64,000 nt of DNA from an uncultured Sutterella sp. (lineage in GTDB: Bacteria; Pseudomonadota; Gammaproteobacteria; Burkholderiales; Burkholderiaceae_F), in the NCBI GenBank assembly GCA_905194315.1, contig CAJJRX010000003.1, positions 1 through 64,000 on the forward strand, given 5' to 3'. The notes under the pieces are model-generated. The model did not search any database, had not been told where the DNA came from, and was given only the letters and a program-made list of their open reading frames with translations. The position numbers and the translations under genes were made by a program. Of this stretch, positions 44,979-53,596 are shown piece after piece; positions within the stretch are counted from its first letter, which is position 1; every line of letters begins with the position of its first letter.

Positions 44979-45782
44979 TCAGTCTTCAAGGATACCGAGG
45001 CATTTGGCTTCGTAGACAGCCTCGCCGCGGGAGTGCACCTGCAGTTTGCGGTAGATTTTCTTGATGTGGGCCGTGACAGTATGCGTGGAAATGGCCAGCA
45101 CGTTGCCGATTTCAGCAAAGGAGATGCCTTTGGCAAGCAGCTGAAGCACCTCGCGTTCGCGATCAGAGAGAAGCGTATTGTCGGCGGGTCTGGGCTCGGC
45201 GGCAGGCGCATTGGCTTTCAGGAAAAGCGTGCGCAGGACGCTTCGTGCCACGGTCGGAGAAACAGGAGAGCCGCCGCCGTGAATCAGGCGGATGCAGTTG
45301 GGAAGGTCTTCGCCGGAGCTGCGCAGAATATAGCCAGTGGCGCCGTTCTGGATTGCGGTGAAGACGATTTCCTCGTTTTCACAGTCCGTGCGGCAGAGCA
45401 CGTTGAGTTCGGGATTTTTCTCTTTGGCCGAGAGGAAAAGCCGGGTCGTATCCTGCTTGTGCAGCAGAACATCCGTGATCAGCACATCGATATCGTGACG
45501 GACATGAACAGCCATTTCCAGCTCGGAGAGACTTGTTGCATAACCGACAACCACCATGTCAGTACAGGGGCTCAGCAGACCGACAATGCGGCGGCACTCG
45601 GTCATGGACTCATGGGCAAGAAAGACGCGGATCGGAGAGCCGGCACCGGTGAGGGTGTTCTGAGCAGATGCTCCTGAGCGGGTGGACGTGGATCCAGCCG
45701 TGTGAGAAGACGAATAAATGTCGTTGTTGTCTGCGGTTTGAGAGTAGTCAACGCCGGCGTAGGTTGTCGTTTTTTTAATCAT
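44979..45782 (-). CDS. LuxR/NarL-type response regulator with degenerate receiver
   Basis: A Ser/Thr-rich N-terminal tail of about 48 residues, a receiver-like domain (50-165) and a C-terminal LuxR helix-turn-helix (about 205-262; LSDREREVLQLLAKGISFAEIG). Asp104 is at the phosphorylation position, but the acidic pair is His57-Glu58 rather than Asp-Asp, and the conserved Lys of GYxLK is Arg154. No histidine kinase is adjacent. It may be regulated without phosphorylation. Target genes are unknown. Confidence 0.87.
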   Translation of the reverse strand: MIKKTTTYAGVDYSQTADNNDIYSSSHTAGSTSTRSGASAQNTLTGAGSPIRVFLAHESMTECRRIVGLLSPCTDMVVVGYATSLSELEMAVHVRHDIDVLITDVLLHKQDTTRLFLSAKEKNPELNVLCRTDCENEEIVFTAIQNGATGYILRSSGEDLPNCIRLIHGGGSPVSPTVARSVLRTLFLKANAPAAEPRPADNTLLSDREREVLQLLAKGISFAEIGNVLAISTHTVTAHIKKIYRKLQVHSRGEAVYEAKCLGILED

Positions 45783-45981
45783 CGCTGTCTGTCACAAAAT
45801 CAGGATGGCATCAGAAGCCATTCGAGAAGAGGGTTAACGCATCCCCTATTTTAGGGATGTTTGCAAAAGCAGGGGTGAAAGATAGCAAAAAAGCGCGTTT
45901 TTCTCAAATCGAAATAGTGAAATCTTTTTTCCCGGAAGTCTCTCAAAGCCTGTCATAGTGCGCCTGAGAGACGTGCAAAAC

Positions 45982-46016
45982 AAAAAGAGACCTCACCAAA
46001 GCACAGCGAGGTCTCT
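45982..46016 (-). terminator. Rho-independent terminator of the tandem usp gene
   Basis: Minus-strand stem AGAGACCTC/GAGGTCTCT closed by a 13-base loop and followed by TTTTTG. The rest of the 289-base spacer to the LuxR-type gene is AT-rich and shows no gene. Confidence 0.85.
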
Positions 46017-46071
46017 GTGTTATGCCGCTCCGGCGGGGCTCCTTTGTGAGTCCGCCGGAGACGGGTGCGCA

Positions 46072-46971
46072 TTATGCGTTGCGGATAATGAGCAGCGGCA
46101 CATTGCTGGTGGCAGCAATACGTGTGGCGGTCGAACCCATGATGGCGGATTTGAAGCGGCCGTAGCCGTGCGAACCCATCACAACGAGGTCAAGTTTGCG
46201 GCGCTTGGCATAGGCCGAGATTTCGTCACCGGCGTTACCGACGAGGCAAACCTCCTTGGGCTGGATCGCTGCTTTGGCAAAGAGCGGACGCAACGGTTCA
46301 ACCGCTTCATTGAACTCGTCCTTCTGCAGCTCAAGCACTTCCTCTTCAGAGAGGGCAGGAAGCGCCATGCCGGACATGTCGGGCATCACTGCGCCGGCGT
46401 AGTCGCTCACCACATTGATGAGGTAGAACTGCGCACCGGTACCGAACAGCGAGATGTGTTTGAGCGCATAGCGCACGGCTGCACGGCCGAACTTGGAACC
46501 GTCCACGGCGATACCCACACGCAGCGCATCCGTTTCAGGCGCGGGTTTGTCACGCAGCATCAGCACAGGGCAGGTGGTCTTGGCAAGCACCCCGTTGGAG
46601 ACAGAACCGAAGAAGAGGCCCTTCAGAGCGCTCTGGCCGCGAGAACCCATGACGATCAGGTCAGCTTTGGTCTTTTCCGCTTCCGCAGCGATGGATTCAC
46701 TGGCTTCGCCGACAACGAACGTTTCATTGGCCTTGAAGTTGACTTCTTTCATCTTGCGGCGCACGGGCTCAAGAACCTTTTCCGCCTCGTCTTCGTAGTA
46801 GCGGGCGAGGGCGTCCTGACCGACAAGGCGGCAGGCGCGGGCGGGCAGCGGGAGCTGCACATTCAGGAGTTCAATTTCCGGATTGCTTCCTGAGAGCGTG
46901 GTACGGGTGGTAAGAAATTCAATGGCGTGCAGGCTGTTTTCACTACCGTCAACAGGAACAAGAATACGCAT
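46072..46971 (-). CDS. Tandem universal stress protein (two UspA domains)
   Basis: Two UspA domains in one chain: residues 1-150 (start ILVPVDGSENSLHA, nucleotide motif GSRGQSALKGLFFGSVS) and 153-299 (start VGIAVDGSKFGRAA, motif GSHGYGRFKSAIMGSTA). Both carry the G-2x-G-9x-G(S/T) ATP-binding pattern, so both are probably ATP-binding. Members of this class respond to energy, redox or anaerobic stress. The exact role is unknown. It lies between a stress-type regulator cluster and tcdA. Confidence 0.92.
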   Translation of the reverse strand: MRILVPVDGSENSLHAIEFLTTRTTLSGSNPEIELLNVQLPLPARACRLVGQDALARYYEDEAEKVLEPVRRKMKEVNFKANETFVVGEASESIAAEAEKTKADLIVMGSRGQSALKGLFFGSVSNGVLAKTTCPVLMLRDKPAPETDALRVGIAVDGSKFGRAAVRYALKHISLFGTGAQFYLINVVSDYAGAVMPDMSGMALPALSEEEVLELQKDEFNEAVEPLRPLFAKAAIQPKEVCLVGNAGDEISAYAKRRKLDLVVMGSHGYGRFKSAIMGSTATRIAATSNVPLLIIRNA

Positions 46972-47299
46972 ACGGGACTCCTTGATCGGACACTCTGGTT
47001 TTGTCCATAATAGGTTGGTTCAGTGATGAAAGCTGTCTATCAGATTTCTGTGAAACAGATAAGGGATAAAAAACTTTCGTTAAGTACAATGTACTCCCTT
47101 CGTCAGGATTCGTCACCGGTGCTGACGTGTTTTTGAACAGAAAACGAAAGAAATTTAAGCGTTTTTTGCCTTAGAGCAAAAGTTTTTTGGATTTTTTATT
47201 TTTCGATTTTTGATCGCACCTGAACAAAAACTGAAAAATTGATTTTTCAATTTTTGCACACACTCGTGCAAAAACAGAAAAACTGGTTAGGAGAAATTT
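46972..47299 (+). promoter_or_regulatory. AT-rich 328-base spacer with overlapping hairpins before tcdA
   Basis: The divergent usp/tcdA spacer is far more AT-rich than its neighbours, with many A and T tracts. Near tcdA two perfect 9-pair hairpins overlap: AAAAATTGA/TCAATTTTT (47234-47255) and TTTTTGCAC/GTGCAAAAA (47251-47274) share bases 47251-47255 and cannot form together. TACAAT near 47088 is a possible -10. No gene is seen. Confidence 0.45.
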
Positions 47300-48091
47300 A
47301 TGGCAACCACCTCAGACCCGCGTCGATTTGGCGGCCTGGCCAGACTCTATTCAGAGGCTGGTCTGACTCAGCTGAAAAATGCTCGTGTCATGGTCGTAGG
47401 CCTTGGGGGAGTAGGGAGCTGGGCTGCAGAGGCTCTGGCTCGCTCTGGCGTCGGACATCTCACACTTGTGGACGGTGATACAGTCGCCATGTCGAATACG
47501 AATCGTCAGCTTCATGCGCTCGAGGGTAACTATGGCCGATATAAGGCTGAGGCACTTCGTGACAGACTGATGCTGATCAACCCGGATCTGGATCTCAAAA
47601 TCCGGACGGACTTCATCACAAAAGACAATATTGAAACTTTCTTTTCTGAACCGCTAGACTGGGTTCTTGACTGCATTGATGACCTTCACGGGAAAACTAT
47701 TCTGGTCGCAAAAGCACACCAGAAGGGGGTGAAGATCGCCGTCTCCGGTGGTGCCTCGGCCCGACGTGATCCGTTCCGTCTGCGCTGTGCAGATCTTGCC
47801 CGTGTCAAGGGTGATCCGCTGCTCTCAAAACTGCGCACCTTCCTGCGTAAGCAGCACGGCTTCCCGAGAGGGAATGCCACCCTGGGGCGCTCCAGTAAAT
47901 TCGGTATTCCCGCGATCTACAGTGACGAGCCGCTCTACCAGCCGACGGCGGAAAACTGTCTTGCTATCGGTGCAGAGCCCGATGCGCGCATCGGATTCGG
48001 TTCCGCGGTGATGGTGACCGGCAGTGTGGGTCTGCGGCTTGCCGCTATCGTCGTCAACGACATACTTGGCGTCGATGATCTGTGCTTCTGA
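47300..48091 (+). CDS. tcdA: tRNA threonylcarbamoyladenosine dehydratase
   Basis: E1-like (ThiF/MoeB fold) ATP-dependent enzyme cyclising t6A37 to ct6A37 in tRNAs reading ANN codons. The nucleotide motif GLGGVGSWAAEALARSG near residue 34, SNTNRQLHA near 67 and DCIDDLHGKTILV near 120 are typical of TcdA/CsdL. The 263 residues match the family. TTAGGAG is the ribosome site. The usual partner genes csdA and csdE are not adjacent. Confidence 0.93.
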   Translation: MATTSDPRRFGGLARLYSEAGLTQLKNARVMVVGLGGVGSWAAEALARSGVGHLTLVDGDTVAMSNTNRQLHALEGNYGRYKAEALRDRLMLINPDLDLKIRTDFITKDNIETFFSEPLDWVLDCIDDLHGKTILVAKAHQKGVKIAVSGGASARRDPFRLRCADLARVKGDPLLSKLRTFLRKQHGFPRGNATLGRSSKFGIPAIYSDEPLYQPTAENCLAIGAEPDARIGFGSAVMVTGSVGLRLAAIVVNDILGVDDLCF

Positions 48092-48169
48092 CTTTATAAT
48101 TGCTCTAACGGGAGCGCCGGCAATGCACAAAAAACATAACGCGCTCCTCAATCAGCCGTCCGCCACAAG

Positions 48170-48187
48170 CCGGAATCCGGATTCCGG
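48170..48187. promoter_or_regulatory. 18-base perfect palindrome upstream of the single-domain usp gene
   Basis: CCGGAATCCGGATTCCGG is perfectly self-complementary and lies 44 bases before the usp start, with TATAAT (48095-48100) further upstream. It is a candidate operator, or a compact hairpin in the leader. Confidence 0.4.
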
Positions 48188-48231
48188 TAAAGGTATGAGG
48201 CCGGTGATGACGAAAGTTTGGAGAGATGAGG

Positions 48232-48666
48232 ATGTTTAAACGAATTTTGGTACCCGTGGACGGGTCAGACGTTTCCTTTAAGGCTGTCGGTGGTGCGGCA
48301 CGTTTGGCCAAACCGCTGGGCGCAACCATGGTTTTGCTGACGGTCGTCGAGCCGTATTCCTATACCAATCTCTCAGAGTATCGGCCCGAGTCGATCGAAC
48401 AGTACGATGAACGTGTGACGGGCGAGGCTCAGAAGCGACTGGAAAAAGCAAAGGAAATCTGCGACGAGGCCGGTGTGGTCTGCTCCACACTTGCTGTCAA
48501 GAGCTTCTCACCGGCTGAGGCCATCGTTGAGCAGGTTGACAAGACAGGATGCGATATGGTTTATATGGCAAGTCACGGCCGCAAAGGACTTGCTGCCGTT
48601 CTTCTGGGAAGCGAGGCTCAAAAAGTCCTTACACATTCTCGCATCCCGGTAATGATTTACCGCTAA
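48232..48666 (+). CDS. Universal stress protein, single UspA domain
   Basis: Single UspA domain of 144 residues: start MFKRILVPVDGSDVS, ATP-binding pattern ASHGRKGLAAVLLGSEAQKV and closing IPVMIYR. ATG 48232 is favoured since GGAGAG stands at proper distance from it and too close to the ATG at 48226. It lies 140 bases after tcdA and 42 bases before an unrecognised gene, with which it may be co-transcribed. Confidence 0.9.
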   Translation: MFKRILVPVDGSDVSFKAVGGAARLAKPLGATMVLLTVVEPYSYTNLSEYRPESIEQYDERVTGEAQKRLEKAKEICDEAGVVCSTLAVKSFSPAEAIVEQVDKTGCDMVYMASHGRKGLAAVLLGSEAQKVLTHSRIPVMIYR

Positions 48667-48708
48667 ACTGTCGCACTTGAAACAGTTATTTTTTAACGGG
48701 AGTACTTC

Positions 48709-49095
48709 ATGGCTGAAGAAACGCTTGACGATATCAATCCGCAGATGGATGTCGCCAACCTTTACAACGAAGAAATTATTACTGACCGCAAGGTCGGCAC
48801 CATTCATGTTTTGACGCCGATCACTGCCGAAGGTGCCCGTGATACCAGCCGTCCTATGATTTTCCTCGGGGAAACCAATCTGATGACGCAGATGGGTCCG
48901 CTGCCGATTTCGTTTGAAATTCCGGCACAGACCGTTGCTGAGGCTGTCGCCGGTTACGGTGAAGCTGCCAAGGCCGGTATCAAGGATACGATTGACCGTA
49001 TTCAGGCGCTGCGCCGTGAACAGGCCAATCAGATCGTCACGCCGGGTATGCCCGGCTTCCAGGCGCCTCCCTCCGGCGGTCTGCAGATGCCCTGA
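48709..49095 (+). CDS. Unrecognised 128-residue cytosolic protein
   Basis: I do not recognise this family. GGGAG precedes the ATG at good distance and a terminator follows, so it is a real gene. The protein is acidic at its N-terminus (MAEETLDDINPQMDV), has a central part with beta-like hydrophobic alternation (KVGTIHVLTPIT, PMIFLGETNLMT), an amphipathic helix (about residues 78-106) and a Pro/Gly-rich tail (TPGMPGFQAPPSGGLQMP). No signal peptide, membrane segment, cysteine or obvious catalytic motif. It follows a usp gene and may be stress-linked, by context only. Confidence 0.8.
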   Translation: MAEETLDDINPQMDVANLYNEEIITDRKVGTIHVLTPITAEGARDTSRPMIFLGETNLMTQMGPLPISFEIPAQTVAEAVAGYGEAAKAGIKDTIDRIQALRREQANQIVTPGMPGFQAPPSGGLQMP

Positions 49096-49126
49096 TCGCA
49101 CAGAGCAGGACATGACCGGTGAGCAG

Positions 49127-49150
49127 AAAGCGCGAGATTTCGCGCTTTTT
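49127..49150 (+). terminator. Terminator after the unrecognised gene
   Basis: AAAGCGCGA pairs with TCGCGCTTT over a GATT loop, ending in five T. Confidence 0.8.
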
Positions 49151-49364
49151 GCATATATCGGGTGTGAGTGCAAAAGATTTCCGCCCGGTGAGACCAAGAC
49201 AATAAGAGTTTTGGCTAAACTGTGGCCGTGCCTCTGCACGGTCCGGCAGCGTCGCCAAGATGGCGGCTGTGTCCGCTCCCGTGCGGTCTTCTCTTTTTCT
49301 CTTCTGAACCAACTGCCCGGCTCCTGACAACGGAGCGGGATCCGCTTTATCTAATGATTTAAGT

Positions 49365-51029
49365 ATGGCTCAATACGTTTTTACGATGAATCGCGTGGGC
49401 AAAATCGTGCCCCCGAAACGTCAGATTCTCAAGGATATCAGTCTCTCCTTTTTCCCCGGTGCAAAGATCGGTGTGCTCGGTCTGAACGGGGCCGGGAAGT
49501 CCACACTGCTCAAAATCATGGCCGGTGTGGATACGGATATTGAAGGCGAAGCCATTCCGATGCCCGGTCTCAATATCGGGTATCTGCCGCAGGAGCCTCA
49601 GCTCGATCCCGAAAAGACTGTCCGTGAGACAGTTGAGGAGGGAATGGGAGAGGTGATTCAGGCGCGGGCAAAACTCGATGCCGTGTATGCCGCCTATGCC
49701 GAACCCGATGCCGACTTTGATGCGCTTGCTGCCGAGCAGGCCCGTCTGGAGGCAATCATTGCCACGGCCGGCACCAATGTGGAAACACAGATGGAAATTG
49801 CGGCTGACGCTCTGCGTCTGCCGCCCTGGGACGCCAAAATCGGTGTGCTTTCCGGCGGTGAAAAACGCCGTGTGGCGCTGTGCCGTCTGCTGCTCTCGCG
49901 CCCGGATATGCTGCTGCTTGACGAACCGACAAACCACCTTGACGCGGAAAGCGTTGAGTGGCTCGAACACTACCTGCACCGCTTCCCCGGCACGGTGGTG
50001 GCGGTGACGCATGACCGCTACTTCCTTGACAACGCTGCTGAATGGATTCTGGAGCTTGACCGTGGCGAGGGTATCCCCTGGCACGGCAACTACTCCTCCT
50101 GGCTGGATCAGAAGGAAAAGCGTCTCGAGAATGAAAAGCGTCAGGAAGATGCCCGCATGAAGGCCATCAAGCACGAGCTCGAGTGGGTCCGTCAGAACCC
50201 CAAGGGGCGTCAGGCCAAATCCAAGGCACGTCTGTCGCGTTTTGAGGAACTTTCGAGCGTTGAATACCAGCAGCGCAACGAAACCAATGAAATTTTCATC
50301 CCCGTGGCCGAACGTCTGGGTAAGGATGTTATCGAGTTCTGTGGTGTGAGCAAGGGGTTCGGTGAACGACTGCTGATTGACAATCTCTCGTTCAAAATCC
50401 CCGCCGGCGCTATTGTGGGGGTTATCGGTCCGAACGGTGCCGGTAAGTCCACGCTCTTTAAGATGATCACCGGCAAGGAACAGCCTGACAGCGGTGAAAT
50501 CAAAATCGGTTCGACGGCTCGGCTGGCCGCAGTTGATCAGATGCGTGACTCGCTGCCCAATGACAAAACCGCTTTTGATGCGATCGCCGACGGTCAGGAT
50601 ATCCTGCAGGTGGGTAAGTTCACGATGAGCTCACGCGCCTATCTCGGCCGCTTTAATTTCAAAGGCGGCGATCAGCAGAAGCTCGTCGGTACGCTCTCCG
50701 GCGGTGAGCGCGGCCGTCTGCATCTGGCCAAGACCCTTCTGGCCGGCGGCAATGTGCTGCTGCTTGACGAACCGTCCAATGACCTTGACGTGGAAACACT
50801 CCGCGCTCTGGAAGAGGCACTGCTTGAGTTTGCCGGCTGTGCGCTTGTCACCTCGCATGACCGCTGGTTCCTTGACCGTATCGCCACGCATATTCTCGCC
50901 TTTGAAGGCGACTCGCAGGTGGTGTTCTTTGACGGGAACTACAACGAGTACGAAGCAGACAAGCGCCGCCGTCTGGGCGAAGAGGCTGCCGCACCGAAGC
51001 GTCTGCGCTTCAAACCTCTGAAGCACTGA
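49365..51029 (+). CDS. ettA: Energy-dependent translational throttle protein EttA
   Basis: ABC-F ATPase that binds the ribosomal E site and gates the first elongation cycle according to ATP level. Two ABC domains with Walker A motifs GLNGAGKST (about 43-51) and GPNGAGKST (about 358), signatures LSGGEKRRVAL and LSGGERGRLHL, and an inter-domain P-site linker rich in Arg and Lys. The start MAQYVFTMNRVGKIVPPKR is that of EttA. It has 554 residues and no transmembrane segments. Confidence 0.96.
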   Translation: MAQYVFTMNRVGKIVPPKRQILKDISLSFFPGAKIGVLGLNGAGKSTLLKIMAGVDTDIEGEAIPMPGLNIGYLPQEPQLDPEKTVRETVEEGMGEVIQARAKLDAVYAAYAEPDADFDALAAEQARLEAIIATAGTNVETQMEIAADALRLPPWDAKIGVLSGGEKRRVALCRLLLSRPDMLLLDEPTNHLDAESVEWLEHYLHRFPGTVVAVTHDRYFLDNAAEWILELDRGEGIPWHGNYSSWLDQKEKRLENEKRQEDARMKAIKHELEWVRQNPKGRQAKSKARLSRFEELSSVEYQQRNETNEIFIPVAERLGKDVIEFCGVSKGFGERLLIDNLSFKIPAGAIVGVIGPNGAGKSTLFKMITGKEQPDSGEIKIGSTARLAAVDQMRDSLPNDKTAFDAIADGQDILQVGKFTMSSRAYLGRFNFKGGDQQKLVGTLSGGERGRLHLAKTLLAGGNVLLLDEPSNDLDVETLRALEEALLEFAGCALVTSHDRWFLDRIATHILAFEGDSQVVFFDGNYNEYEADKRRRLGEEAAAPKRLRFKPLKH

Positions 51030-51049
51030 CCGGGAGTGCGTTAAAACAG

Positions 51050-51084
51050 CGGGAGATTGGCGCGAGTCAGGTCTCCCGTTTTTT
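51050..51084 (+). terminator. Terminator after ettA
   Basis: CGGGAGA and TCTCCCG pair over a 15-base loop, followed by TTTTTT. Confidence 0.85.
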
Positions 51085-51096
51085 CTATAGTTCGCC

Positions 51097-52698
51097 ATGA
51101 CGATTATTTTCCTTACCTCCGCCGATCCCGGGCTCTGGGCGCATGCTGCAGAGCAGGCGCCCGCCTGTGCACAATGGGTGCTCGCCATGCCCGCGGGTGA
51201 AGCCTGGTCCTGTGCCTGCAGGCTCGGCTGGGTTAAGGCCTCTCAACAGCCGGTTTTCTTCTCGATCAGTGGCATCAGCCGGGTCTCCTCGGACAGGGGA
51301 CCCCTTTATTTTTATCATTTTCCTAAAGACTCCCTTAAGAGGGAGATTTCTTCAAAAGCTGATGAAATCTGGATTGCCGATCCTGCTGAGGCAGCGCAGT
51401 GGCGAGCCTTCTGCCACGCGAAAACCAGGATTCGCACAACCGGCAGTGACAGTGCAGTTCCTGCTTTTCTGACCGGTTCGCCGGCTGAGGGCTTTACTCT
51501 GAAAGGGGCGCGAAGCAGCCCGCCAGAACCGGCGCCCGGGCACATTGCGGTGATTGGTGCAGGGATTGCCGGCAGTCTTCTTGCCTACCGTCTGGCGGAG
51601 GAAAACTGCCGGGTCAGTGTTTTTGATGCGGCACCGGTTCCCGGCGCAGGAGCCTCCGCACTGTATTGCGGACTGGTGCACCCTCACTGGCAGCGATCGG
51701 ATAATCCGCTCTTTCGCCTCACCAGATGCGGTTTTTCTCTGCTGGTGGGGCTGCTTGAAAAATTTCCCGCCTGCTTTCATGCCTGCGGTGTGGCGGATAT
51801 GGCGACTGATGACGGGGAGTATGACCTCTGGCGGCAGAGCGTTGCTGCCGGGGAACCCTTCCCGATGCCGGAACATTTTGCCCGGCTATGCTCCGCCCGG
51901 GAGCTATCTTCGCTAACCGGGGCGGATCTTGCCGAGGGCGGCTGGTTTTATGAACGCGCCGGTCTGCTTGCCGCAGGGCGTTTCTGCCGGGAACTGATCG
52001 GGAAGGCAGCCGTGCCGGTATACGCCGCAGAGCCCGTCTCTGTCAGGCAAGGCGACGACGGCTGGCTGGTGGAACGCGCAGGCGATGTGATGCCCTTTGA
52101 TGCGGTAGTGCTCTGTACGGCCGGAGAAACGCCGGCCGTGATGGGCGTGCCGCAGGACTCCCTCGGACTGAGCGGACTGGCAGGGCGTATCAGCCTGCTT
52201 ACCCGTTCCCCGGAAAACCTTCCTTCGAGTGTGGCACTCACAGGCAGGGGGTATTTTGCGAAGCTCGGTGAGGATTTCGCGGCGGTTGGCGCAACCTATG
52301 AGCACCAGGAGCATCCGCTCAGCGACAAAGAGGCGCTCGCGCACAATCTTTCCCTGCTGCAGTCACTTTTTCCCGGGCTGGCGGTGCACAGATATGCCAC
52401 ACCGGCTTTTTATGCCGGCATCAGAGCGGTTACACGCGACAGAATGCCGCTTGTCGGTGCAGCCTTCGATCTGCAGCGCTACCGGGAGATGCAATTCCGC
52501 GGGAAGCCGGAACTGGAGAAAATTCCGGTTCGAAAAGGTCTCTGGATGTGCACGGCTTTCGGCTCCAGAGGACTGACCTGGGGGCTGGCCTGTGTTGAGG
52601 AGCTTGTTTCTCAGATACTCAACCGACCTTCTGTACTGGGGAAAAGCCTCTCTAAGTGTCTGCATCCGGCGCGCTTTCTCGATGCGCCCGGGCTGTAA
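51097..52698 (+). CDS. mnmC: MnmC-like FAD-dependent oxidoreductase, methyltransferase half missing or diverged
   Basis: The C-terminal 385 residues are a DAO-fold FAD enzyme: IAVIGAGIAGSLLAYRLAE near 148, and the MnmC-specific endings RDRMPLVG and TAFGSRGLTWG. MnmC(o) oxidatively removes the carboxymethyl of cmnm5(s2)U34 in tRNA. In full MnmC a methyltransferase of about 245 residues precedes it; here only about 145 residues do, and I see no SAM-binding glycine loop or DAF-type motif. The N-terminus has several cysteines and tryptophans and looks diverged. mnmA lies in the same window. Confidence 0.8.
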   Translation: MTIIFLTSADPGLWAHAAEQAPACAQWVLAMPAGEAWSCACRLGWVKASQQPVFFSISGISRVSSDRGPLYFYHFPKDSLKREISSKADEIWIADPAEAAQWRAFCHAKTRIRTTGSDSAVPAFLTGSPAEGFTLKGARSSPPEPAPGHIAVIGAGIAGSLLAYRLAEENCRVSVFDAAPVPGAGASALYCGLVHPHWQRSDNPLFRLTRCGFSLLVGLLEKFPACFHACGVADMATDDGEYDLWRQSVAAGEPFPMPEHFARLCSARELSSLTGADLAEGGWFYERAGLLAAGRFCRELIGKAAVPVYAAEPVSVRQGDDGWLVERAGDVMPFDAVVLCTAGETPAVMGVPQDSLGLSGLAGRISLLTRSPENLPSSVALTGRGYFAKLGEDFAAVGATYEHQEHPLSDKEALAHNLSLLQSLFPGLAVHRYATPAFYAGIRAVTRDRMPLVGAAFDLQRYREMQFRGKPELEKIPVRKGLWMCTAFGSRGLTWGLACVEELVSQILNRPSVLGKSLSKCLHPARFLDAPGL

Positions 52699-52730
52699 AA
52701 AAAGACTGCCGCACCTTCTGTACGGCAGTC
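52697..52730 (-). terminator. Terminator of the SEC-C protein gene
   Basis: Minus-strand stem GACTGCCG/CGGCAGTC followed by seven T; the stem may also end the convergent mnmC-like transcript. Confidence 0.8.
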
Positions 52731-52748
52731 CCGGCAGGAGGCGGGATA

Positions 52749-53438
52749 TCAGTTTTTCCCGCAGCACTGCTTGTATTTTTTCCCGCTGCCGCAGGGGCAG
52801 GGATCATTTCGGCCGACCTTTTCGGTATTGCGAACCGGCACGTTGGGCTGGAGCGACTTCTTGAGCATAAAGACGGCTTCCACGACTGCGTAAAGCGCCT
52901 CATCAAGGCGGGTGTATCTGGCGCGGGCCTCCTCATAGAGCGGATAGAGCTCTTCGGGGAACTCTTCTTTGAAGTATTCCGGATCCACGTGTGCGCTGAT
53001 GGCGTACAGGTAGTTTTCATCGTCCTCTGAGAGCATCACGTCATCGGGCCACAGAGAGAAGGCACCGAGGAAACCGGTACTCCAGGGCTCAATTGACTCG
53101 TGAATGTCATCGCCTTCCTCGATGGGGTTGTCGTTTTCGTCAACCACGGGGAAAATGACCGGATCAAGTCCGTTGCCGGCCTGAAGGGCTGCAAGAATCT
53201 GGTCATAGCGCGCTTTGATCAGATCAGTCAGACGCGTGTCATCGGGCACACTGGCCGGATCGCCCTCTTCATCAAAGACATAGGGCAGAATTCCTTCGAA
53301 GGAGGGCTTTTCCGGATTCAGCAGGCAGCCCGTGAGAAAACCGTCGAGAACGCCGGCATCCATTGCAGAATCACCGGGAATGGCTTCGAGGCGTTCCTGC
53401 ATTTCTTCGATAAACTTATTGTCGGTAAGATTTGTCAT
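52749..53438 (-). CDS. UPF0149/YecA-family protein with SEC-C zinc motif
   Basis: The N-terminal 160 residues are the YecA/UPF0149 helical domain (start TDNKFIEEMQERLEAIPGDS, then MDAGVLDGFLTG), and the last 25 residues form a SEC-C zinc-binding motif, GRNDPCPCGSGKKYKQCCG, as at the end of SecA. Such proteins are cytosolic; E. coli YecA binds ribosomes, and a similar role is possible. The start is ATG 53438, because residues before it do not resemble the family. Length is 229 residues. Confidence 0.87.
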   Translation of the reverse strand: MTNLTDNKFIEEMQERLEAIPGDSAMDAGVLDGFLTGCLLNPEKPSFEGILPYVFDEEGDPASVPDDTRLTDLIKARYDQILAALQAGNGLDPVIFPVVDENDNPIEEGDDIHESIEPWSTGFLGAFSLWPDDVMLSEDDENYLYAISAHVDPEYFKEEFPEELYPLYEEARARYTRLDEALYAVVEAVFMLKKSLQPNVPVRNTEKVGRNDPCPCGSGKKYKQCCGKN

Positions 53439-53596
53439 AGATTCTGCCCGTAAAAAAAGAGAGCTTTTGTAAGAGTGTTTGTTAAAGACCGAAAGTCTTA
53501 CATCGGATCTGCATAATAGCAAAAGCGCCACTAGAGAACGGATAAACGGTTCTTATTTTCGACGCATCAGAAAAGTGAACAGGATTTGGAGGATAT

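Noticed and set aside
46972..47299. Horizontally acquired island because of low GC
   Set aside because: Only the non-coding spacer is AT-rich; flanking usp and tcdA have normal composition and there are no integrase, repeats or tRNA junctions.
49111..49327. Possible 71-residue small gene before ettA
   Set aside because: It has an ATG but runs through the terminator hairpin at 49127-49150 and has a low-complexity, Cys/Arg-rich sequence; no support for coding.
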